A DNA stretch of 7,135 nt from an uncultured Demequina sp. (GTDB lineage Bacteria; Actinomycetota; Actinomycetes; Actinomycetales; Demequinaceae), in NCBI GenBank assembly GCA_937925595.1, contig CALALQ010000176.1, positions 1 through 7,135 of the forward strand, read 5' to 3'. The notes below the pieces were generated by a model that saw only the letters and a program-made list of their open reading frames with translations, was not told the origin of the DNA and did not search any database. Positions 1 through 4,151 of this stretch are shown here, in pieces (the stretch's first letter is position 1; each line of letters begins with the position of its first letter). The position numbers were made by a program, and so were the translations under genes.

Positions 1-55
1 GCCGACCGACATTTTTCGATGGCGATTCACCGACATTCTTCGGTGGCTATTGACA
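1..55. mobile_element. Terminus of an IS21-like element (rest lies left of window)
   Basis: Two 18-bp repeats, CCGACATTTTTCGATGGC (6-23) and CCGACATTCTTCGGTGGC (30-47), match at 16 of 18 positions with a 24-bp period. They are followed by TTGACA at 50-55. IS21-family ends typically carry several short repeats next to a terminal ...CA/TG..., thought to be transposase-binding sites. The second IS21-type end in this window (6300 onward) has the same architecture: a 24-bp period and a TTGACA tip in the outward direction. The element boundary is therefore placed at 55. No coding part of this element is visible, so the family assignment rests only on the end structure. Confidence 0.6.
6..47. repeat. 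Two-copy 18-bp direct repeat in the left IS end
   Basis: The copies at 6-23 and 30-47 differ only at the 10th or so base (T/C) and at the 14th (A/G). The 24-bp spacing is a little over two helical turns, which fits tandem transposase-binding sites on one face of the DNA. A third copy may lie to the left of the window. Confidence 0.75.
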
Positions 56-237
56 ACTTGCTTTGAGCGCGCCCGGGCACGTGAAGTCGCGAGGACGATC
101 GGCGCGAATGCGAGCGCTGCGCCGCGTGCACGCGGCCACGTTCGGACATATCTTCAGTCGTCCGGTTCCGGTCGCCACCCGGCGTCCCCACGCGCGCCAT
201 CGGATGCGGGTGATCTGGCCTCAGACTCCAGCCGACG
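56..237. other. Gene-free stretch between left IS end and membrane-protein gene
   Basis: I see no convincing gene in these 182 bp. Open frames that cross it run into the IS end and have arbitrary, Arg/Ser-rich composition. It lies just downstream of the last gene of the minus-strand operon (stop at 238) but contains no hairpin followed by a T-run, so no intrinsic terminator is supported. The one notable element is the 16-bp palindrome at 121-136. The IS insertion at 55/56 may have removed the original downstream sequence. Confidence 0.5.
121..136. repeat. Perfect 16-bp palindrome
   Basis: GCCGCGTGCACGCGGC reads identically on both strands and is centred on GTGCAC. Perfect 16-bp dyads are typical of dimer-binding sites, including ParB parS sites and repressor operators. 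In such GC-rich DNA a chance occurrence remains possible. It sits about 100 bp past the operon's last stop codon. Confidence 0.5.
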
Positions 238-663
238 CTACGCAGCCGAGCCAACGTCATCGACGACGTTTGCTGGGTTGACCGGCGGGTCGGCCCCGGC
301 GATCGGCCACGCGTCGACGGCGAGCGCAATGGCGAGCGCTAGCACGGTCAGCGCGAGCGCAGTCGGGAGCAGCGCGAAGGCGAGCAGTGCTGCGAGCGGG
401 GCGGCCGGTAGGGCGAGCATGCCGGCCAGCGGGCTGGGTCGCAGGGTCCAGGTGGCCATGGCGCACAGGCAGAAAGCTGCGGCCAGGAGCGGCGGACCCT
501 GGGTCGCTGGGGGGTTTGCGGCTATGAGCCATGCGAGGGCCGCGGTCGCGAGCGCTGGAAGCCACGCGGGCGGGCTGGGTAGGTGCTGTCGGGCGCGCGG
601 GCCGCAGGCCAGCAGCAGCGCGGGCAGAACGAACGTGACGAAAGTCGTGAGAGTCACGGGCAC
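238..663 (-). CDS. Small multi-pass membrane protein, function unknown
   Basis: A 141-aa protein rich in Ala, Leu and Pro. Hydrophobic stretches lie at about residues 5-20, 33-49, 57-74, 79-100 and 101-118, giving four or five membrane segments. Short loops contain RAR (23-25) and the Pro-rich 29-33. The tail (123-141) is polar and slightly acidic. I recognise no family motif; Cys20, Cys65 and Cys67 sit inside hydrophobic segments. It starts with GTG (663), 12 bp after the stop of the preceding gene. A second GTG follows at 657, and neither has a clear Shine-Dalgarno sequence, so translation may depend on coupling. As last gene of the operon encoding a sigma factor it could be a membrane sensor or anchor, but no anti-sigma motif is visible. 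The repetitive GC-rich composition makes some caution about coding status sensible. Confidence 0.6.
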   Translation of the reverse strand: MPVTLTTFVTFVLPALLLACGPRARQHLPSPPAWLPALATAALAWLIAANPPATQGPPLLAAAFCLCAMATWTLRPSPLAGMLALPAAPLAALLAFALLPTALALTVLALAIALAVDAWPIAGADPPVNPANVVDDVGSAA

Positions 664-675
664 GCGGTTGGGAGG

Positions 676-1386
676 TTACGCCGGTGGCGGCTGAGGGTCG
701 AGCATGTCGTGTGGGTAATCGCGCGCGGCGCGGATGGCGTGGTAGGTGCTGAGGGCGCCGTTGCGCAGGTGTTCTGCGGCGTGCTGGGCGATCGCTTGGG
801 CGCTGTCGACGTCTTGGTCGCGGTCGAAGCTGAGGGTGAGCGCGAGCAGGTGCGCGGTGTGGGCGTGGTCGAGGTCGGCGGTGAGTTCGTTGACTATCGC
901 GTCGCGGACGGTGACCTTAGGTATTGGCGGTGGGTGATCGGGGATGCGCTGCAGGCGGCTGATCGCGCGCGCGAGCCCGCGGGTCCGGACGCGCGTGGCG
1001 CGTTGGTAGAAGGATCGCCTGCTGTCGGGATGGCACAGCTGCCAGGCGTAGCGATCGGCGGTGAGGCGGTATCCGGCCATCCGCAGCTCGGCGAGTCGCA
1101 CGACCACGGTCGCGGCTGAGGCGAGCACGTGGGGAAGCCGCCCTGTTCGCGTGCAGCCGGAGGCGATGGTGGCGATGTGTCCGCGCTCAAGCGGTGTCTG
1201 CGGGTCGGCGCTCCAGCCGGCCAGCAGAATGCGCCAGCGCGTTCGCGGGCAATCGCGCGGGAGGTCGACGACGAGGGCCACGCCGACCAGTTCGAGCAGC
1301 ACGGTCGCGTCGCAGCTGTCGGCGAGTTGGTGCGTTCCGAAGGCGTCCGGGCTGCAGCGGTAGGTCCCGCACTCGGGCGCGGTCAT
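676..1386 (-). CDS. Hypothetical protein, conserved-looking, function unknown
   Basis: A 236-aa soluble protein with no family I recognise. The N-terminal part has five cysteines (Cys6, 11, 25, 46, 78), with another at 118 in LCHPD. The pattern is not a clear zinc finger. A hydrophobic strand-like region, VLLELVGVALVVDLP (29-43), is followed by WRILLAGWSADP (51-62). The middle (127-147) is Arg-rich and could bind nucleic acid. The C-terminal third looks helical and ends in a Pro tail. The ATG at 1386 overlaps the stop of the upstream gene as ATGA, so translation is probably coupled. The open frame continues upstream, but its extension only shadows the sigma-factor and ImmA-like genes. It is fifth in the operon, between the ImmA-like protein and the membrane protein. 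Confidence 0.7.
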   Translation of the reverse strand: MTAPECGTYRCSPDAFGTHQLADSCDATVLLELVGVALVVDLPRDCPRTRWRILLAGWSADPQTPLERGHIATIASGCTRTGRLPHVLASAATVVVRLAELRMAGYRLTADRYAWQLCHPDSRRSFYQRATRVRTRGLARAISRLQRIPDHPPPIPKVTVRDAIVNELTADLDHAHTAHLLALTLSFDRDQDVDSAQAIAQHAAEHLRNGALSTYHAIRAARDYPHDMLDPQPPPA

Positions 1387-1778
1387 CGGTGGTCTCGCTT
1401 GCGGCGCGTCTTGACCGCCAGACATCCGTGGGCGAGGCGACGGCGCCGCCGGGTGCGTCGGGGCGTTCTCGGGGTTGCGAGGGCAAGCTGTATTTCGGCT
1501 GGCGGTGCGCCCAGCCACGCGGCAAGTGCGTTGGTGTCCCAGGCTCGAGCAGGTGGTTCGTGTAGTTCGGCGGGGACGAGCAATGCGCGCGCGTAGGCGC
1601 GGGCCCGGGTCTGCCGGTACGGGCCGGACCGGTGTCCGTTGAGGATCTGACCGGCGTAGAGACACATGGCCAGCACGAACGGAGTGTCTGAAGCGGTGTC
1701 GTCGAGCAGCAGGTACACGCGCCGGCGGGTACAGATTGCGCGCGGGCGCCCGTGGAGGGTGATCAGCTGGGTGCTCAT
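1383..1778 (-). CDS. ImmA/IrrE-like protein lacking zinc ligands (probable pseudo-peptidase)
   Basis: A 131-aa protein. Its middle aligns by eye with the ImmA/IrrE (Gly-zincin-like) core. FVLAMCLYAGQIL (34-46) sits where family members have F-x-L-A-H-E-L-G-H. QTRARAYARALLVP (56-69) matches the E-x-E-A-x-x-F-A-x-x-L-L-x-P block. ALAAWLG (85-91) resembles the usual following helix. His-Glu is replaced by Met38-Cys39, the second His by Ala42, and the downstream ligand Glu by Arg58. Catalysis is therefore unlikely if the alignment holds, which suggests a binding or regulatory role. The tail (103-131) is extremely basic, with an Arg run at 108-114, and could contact nucleic acid. The ATG at 1778 is 5 bp after the sigma-factor stop, and the stop overlaps the next start as ATGA. 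No strong Shine-Dalgarno sequence is visible. The family call is from motif memory and needs a profile search. Confidence 0.65.
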   Translation of the reverse strand: MSTQLITLHGRPRAICTRRRVYLLLDDTASDTPFVLAMCLYAGQILNGHRSGPYRQTRARAYARALLVPAELHEPPARAWDTNALAAWLGAPPAEIQLALATPRTPRRTRRRRRLAHGCLAVKTRRKRDHR

Positions 1779-1783
1779 GGTGC

Positions 1784-2353
1784 TTATAGGCCCGTGGTGG
1801 AGTTGCTCGCCCCCCAGTGCTGACGAAGGTGCTTGCGGGCACGGTCGATCCAGCGGTTCACCGCGGTGTAGCTGGTGCCGGTGAGCTGGGCGATCTCCTG
1901 ATAGCGGTAGCCGCCGGCGAGCAGCAGCAGCTCGCGCTGCTCGCGCTCAACCAGCCGGGAGAACGCGGCGCGGCGCGCGAGGTAGAGCTCGGCAGCGATC
2001 ACGAGCTCGAGGGGGTCGGACGCGGGCCCGGCGGGCTCGCGCAGCTCGTTGGGGTGGTCGATGTCGGGCATCATCGCCCCGGCGGGCTGTTCGCTGGTGG
2101 GGGCGGCCAGGCGCCAGGCTTCGTGGATGGCGACGGTGCTCAGCCACTGGTAGCCGGCGCGATCGAGGCTGATGTCGGTGCGGCGGACCAGCTGCAGCCA
2201 GGCGTAGGCGCAGGCGTCCTGGACGATCTCATCGCTGGCGCGGGCGCGTGCGTGCACGTGCCGGTCAAGTCGCTGGTGGTGTGCTTGGTAGAACGCGGTC
2301 AGCGCCCCGTCACGGCCCGCGTCACTGTCGCGGGTGCGGCTTGAGGCGGTCAT
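1784..2353 (-). CDS. Sigma-70-family RNA polymerase sigma factor (ECF-like)
   Basis: A 189-aa protein with the two-domain layout of a small alternative sigma factor. Region 2 spans about residues 18-82: LTAFYQAHHQRL, then DEIVQDACAYAWLQLVRR (41-58, helix 2.2, the core-polymerase contact), then WLSTVAIHEAWRL (70-82, corresponding to 2.3/2.4, which melts and reads the -10). The linker 83-125 is Pro-rich. Region 4 spans 131-178, with the helix-turn-helix YRYQEIAQLTGTSYTAVNRWIDRARKHL split over 149-176; it would read the -35 element. The length is typical of ECF factors. The ATG at 2353 overlaps the upstream stop as ATGA, with GAGG seven bases before it. No conventional anti-sigma factor follows; an ImmA-like protein starts 5 bp after the stop. 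It probably directs transcription of element-borne genes, possibly its own operon. The promoter target cannot be deduced. Confidence 0.88.
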   Translation of the reverse strand: MTASSRTRDSDAGRDGALTAFYQAHHQRLDRHVHARARASDEIVQDACAYAWLQLVRRTDISLDRAGYQWLSTVAIHEAWRLAAPTSEQPAGAMMPDIDHPNELREPAGPASDPLELVIAAELYLARRAAFSRLVEREQRELLLLAGGYRYQEIAQLTGTSYTAVNRWIDRARKHLRQHWGASNSTTGL

Positions 2354-2619
2354 GCGCGGGCCTCGGCGAACTCGCGCGGGACCAGGATGGCGGGCTCGCC
2401 GCGCTCAATCGACTCGCTGACGTAGGCGCGCGCGAGGGCCTGCATGGCGGCCTGGCTTTCGATGTGGCGCTCGACCAGGTACACGCGCCCGCCCTCGTCC
2501 GTGGTCGGGATATCGCTGATGGCGACGCGGCCGTTGATGCGCTGCGCGCACAGCACGCGCTGGGTGCCATCGGGCAGCTCGTAGCGCGCGAGCTCGTGCC
2601 GCGTGCCGGCGACGCTCAT
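2350..2619 (-). CDS. Small conserved-type hypothetical protein (89 aa)
   Basis: This 89-aa protein begins MSVAGTRHELARYELPDG. It has short alternating strands (ELARYEL, RVLCAQRI, RVAISDI, GRVYLVERHI), then a helix around 56-72 (AAMQALARAYVSESIE). This looks like a compact alpha/beta fold. Similar small proteins seem familiar from actinobacterial mobile regions, but I know of no function. The ATG at 2619 overlaps the upstream stop as ATGA and is preceded by GAGGA six bases away, a good Shine-Dalgarno sequence that decides the start over the longer in-frame extension. Its stop overlaps the sigma-factor start in the same way. The tight coupling suggests it is made in step with the sigma factor and might act with it, but nothing in the sequence proves that. 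Confidence 0.78.
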   Translation of the reverse strand: MSVAGTRHELARYELPDGTQRVLCAQRINGRVAISDIPTTDEGGRVYLVERHIESQAAMQALARAYVSESIERGEPAILVPREFAEARA

Positions 2620-2939
2620 GACCGGTCCTCGCGCTCGCGGGTGTGAACCCACCGGGCGTCGGCGCCGTACCCGGTCACCTCGTCCTCACGGACCGCGGCG
2701 GCGTTCTCGGGCCCGCCGAGCTCGTAGTCGATCTCGCGCTGAGCTTCCGCGTCAAAGCGCGGGCCCGGCGCCTCGATCAGCCCGTTCAGGAGCCGGTCGA
2801 TCTCGCGGGACGCCTGCGCCTTGGTCGCCGGGTAGACGAAGGTGGTGCCGCTGGTCTGCGCCAGCGTCCGCAGAAACCGCAGCTGCTTGGCGGTCGGAGC
2901 GCTGGCCCGCGGGCGGTTGGTGGGCTGGGGGCTGGGCAT
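2616..2939 (-). CDS. DUF3072-like small protein (107 aa)
   Basis: A 107-aa hydrophilic protein. After a Pro-rich N-terminus, residues 16-52 (TAKQLRFLRTLAQTSG, then YPATKAQASREIDRLLN) match the pattern of DUF3072-type proteins: a T-x-x-Q-x-x-x-L-x-x-L helix, then an A-S-x-x-I-D-x-L helix. Such short helical modules are frequent in actinobacteria and in phage and plasmid genes; their role is unknown. The C-terminal half (60-107) is charged, with WVHTREREDR at the end. The start at ATG 2939 was chosen because the frame upstream of it has non-protein-like composition and overlaps the leader hairpin. The Shine-Dalgarno sequence is weak. It is first in the six-gene operon, and its stop overlaps the next start (ATGA). 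The DUF assignment is from memory and is moderately certain. Confidence 0.75.
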   Translation of the reverse strand: MPSPQPTNRPRASAPTAKQLRFLRTLAQTSGTTFVYPATKAQASREIDRLLNGLIEAPGPRFDAEAQREIDYELGGPENAAAVREDEVTGYGADARWVHTREREDRS

Positions 2940-3132
2940 GCGGTGCCCCAAGCCGCGGAGGGTGCGAACGCACGCGCCACCTGCGCGCGCGAACCTGTGA
3001 GCCGCGTTCCCCGTAGGGCGCAGGTGGTGCGGCGGATTGCACCCGCAGTGGCAGCATCCGCGCAGCCCAGTCCCCTGCCACCCAACCCCCAACGGGACCT
3101 TCAAGCCTCCGGCCGCCAAGCCGCCTCAGCGA
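2940..3132. other. Intergenic leader region of the sigma-factor operon
   Basis: These 193 bp lie between the ArdC-like gene's stop (3133) and the DUF3072-like start (2939). I see no protein-like reading frame. On the minus strand there is a G-rich, T-containing run around 3070-3095, and then the long inverted repeat at 2973-3031. No pair of consensus -35/-10 boxes stands out, so the promoter position is open. Confidence 0.55.
2973..3031. promoter_or_regulatory. Long inverted repeat in the operon leader (14-bp arms)
   Basis: Arm CGCGCCACCTGCGC (2973-2986) pairs with GCGCAGGTGGTGCG (3018-3031) at 13 of 14 positions around a 31-nt loop. The loop itself has a short nested GAAC/GTTC pair (2991-2994, 3006-3009). 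The structure ends 33 nt before the first start codon of the operon. In the minus-strand transcript it would form a stable hairpin in the 5' leader; as DNA it could be a two-half-site operator. No T-run follows, so it is not a standard terminator. Confidence 0.6.
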
Positions 3133-4062
3133 CTACTGCACGACGCTGGCCACCGGCGCCGCCGGCTGCTCGACGACGTCGAGCACGTCCTCGAGCCGGC
3201 GGGCGAGCCTGTCGATCAGCCCGGCGATCCGCTCGAACGCGTCCTCGGGCGTGTGTTCGCTCCAGACGGCGAGGTACGGGACCGAGTTCGCGGCCGTGTC
3301 CAGGCCGAGGAACCCGCAGACCGTGTAGGCGACGGACTCGGCCACGAGCTCTTCGGTGGCGTAGTCCAGCGCCGGGTCCTCGTCCAGGTGGTCGAGCCGG
3401 ACGAGCGCGTGCGCGAGCTCGTGCACCAGCGCCGCGGCCTGCTGATTGACTGCCACCGCGGTGCTGATCGTGATCCGCCGCGTGGCGGGGTGGTAGCTGC
3501 CATCACAGCCGTCCTGCAGCGCCTCGTGGGTCACGGTGACGCCGATCTGGTGCGCGAAGGCCGTCAGCCCCGGGATCGCCCACGCCAGCGTGTCGCCCGT
3601 GATCGGGGCGATCGGCGGATCCAACGCGGCCGGCGTGGCGGGTGCGGGAAGCGGGTCCACTTGCGCACGGTCGAAGACCCGCTCAAGCCGGTAGAACGCC
3701 CTGGGCTTGTCGGCCGGGATCGCGCCGGCATCCCGCCACGCCTGCAGCTTCTTCTTGGACGGCTCACAGCGCGCCCACACCTGGATCCGGCTCCTCTCCC
3801 CTCTGCGGACGCAGAAGCCGAGCGCCAACCACGCCCGAAACCCAGCGACCCGGGTCGCGTCCGGGTCCTGGAAGGCGATCAACAGCTGGTTGCCGAGGCT
3901 GTAGCGACGCAGCCCGGTCCGGGCGCGCACACGCAGCCAGGCTTGCCAGCCCGCGCTGGTGCGCAGCTGCGCAACCGCGCGCCTGCTCAACTCGCGGTCC
4001 TGCGCGCGACGTTCGGCACGCTCGCTCTCAGACAAGCGACGTCGCTGGGCGCTCTTGGGCAT
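3133..4062 (-). CDS. ArdC-like antirestriction protein with zinc-metallopeptidase domain
   Basis: A 309-aa protein with two recognisable parts. Residues about 33-97 match the ArdC N-terminal, ssDNA-binding-type domain: LRRYSLGNQLLIAFQDPDAT (51-70), then FRAWLALGFCVRRGE (75-89), the usual S-x-x-N...P-D-A-T...W...G-x-x-V-x-x-G-E signature. Residues about 200-256 carry a zincin motif: HELAH (214-218) plus Glu238, Glu239 and Glu242 in EELVAESVAY as candidates for the third ligand, so the active site looks intact. ArdC proteins on plasmids protect incoming DNA from restriction. The N-terminus (1-33) is strongly charged and probably helical. ATG 4062 is preceded by GGAGG ten bases upstream; the longer in-frame extension only shadows the ParB-like gene. 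It lies 89 bp after the ParB-like gene on the same strand. Antirestriction activity is inferred from the family; a different peptidase or DNA-processing role is possible. Confidence 0.85.
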   Translation of the reverse strand: MPKSAQRRRLSESERAERRAQDRELSRRAVAQLRTSAGWQAWLRVRARTGLRRYSLGNQLLIAFQDPDATRVAGFRAWLALGFCVRRGERSRIQVWARCEPSKKKLQAWRDAGAIPADKPRAFYRLERVFDRAQVDPLPAPATPAALDPPIAPITGDTLAWAIPGLTAFAHQIGVTVTHEALQDGCDGSYHPATRRITISTAVAVNQQAAALVHELAHALVRLDHLDEDPALDYATEELVAESVAYTVCGFLGLDTAANSVPYLAVWSEHTPEDAFERIAGLIDRLARRLEDVLDVVEQPAAPVASVVQ

Positions 4063-4151
4063 GAGTGACGGACCTCCGGGAGCGAAGGGAACGAAGACAA
4101 CGGAGTTGGGCGCGGGCCAACCCGAACGGCGGCCCGCGCGAGGTGGCTGGT
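4063..4151 (-). promoter_or_regulatory. ParB-ArdC intergenic spacer with ribosome-binding site
   Basis: An 89-bp gap on the minus strand holding an all-GC hairpin (4110-4139) and then a good GGAGG Shine-Dalgarno sequence ten bases before ATG 4062. The gap could hold a minor promoter or a processing or attenuation site, so the two genes could be transcribed together or separately. Confidence 0.5.
4110..4139. other. All-GC hairpin between parB-like and ardC-like genes
   Basis: Arms GCGCGGGCC (4110-4118) and GGCCCGCGC (4131-4139) form a perfect 9-bp stem with a 12-nt loop. A competing 5-bp stem, GTTGG (4105-4109) with CCAAC (4117-4121), shares bases with it, so the two cannot form together. On the minus strand the region after the stem is moderately T-rich but has no T-run. 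It is therefore at best a weak terminator, attenuator or RNA-processing site. Confidence 0.45.

Larger units (their letters stand above)
238..2939 (-). other. Six-gene operon: DUF3072-like / 89 aa / sigma / ImmA-like / unknown / membrane
   Basis: All six genes are read on the minus strand with almost no space between them. ATGA stop/start overlaps lie at 2616-2619, 2350-2353 and 1383-1386. There is a 5-bp gap between sigma factor and ImmA-like protein (1779-1783) and a 12-bp gap before the membrane protein (664-675). This spacing implies one transcript and translational coupling. The likely promoter region is 2940-3132, the only sizeable gap upstream. Co-transcription itself is inferred. Confidence 0.8.

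Noticed and set aside
27..329. A 100-codon minus-strand open frame crossing the left IS end
   Set aside because: It runs through the IS boundary, overlaps the membrane-protein gene and has Arg/Ser-rich composition without motifs.
300..430. Apparent short repeats of GGCGAGC/GCGAGCG
   Set aside because: They come from Ala/Leu codon repetition in the membrane protein; spacing is irregular and they are not a CRISPR or tandem array.
583..1119. A 178-codon plus-strand open frame starting inside the membrane-protein gene
   Set aside because: It is antisense to the 236-aa gene, whose start overlaps its upstream neighbour in the operon manner. The plus-strand protein is Gly/Val-repetitive.
676..1842. 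A 388-aa version of the unknown operon protein
   Set aside because: The first ~150 residues only shadow the sigma-factor and ImmA-like genes. The ATGA overlap at 1383-1386 marks the true start.
3037..4068. A 343-codon plus-strand open frame
   Set aside because: It is antisense to the ArdC-like gene and has Arg-rich, low-information composition.
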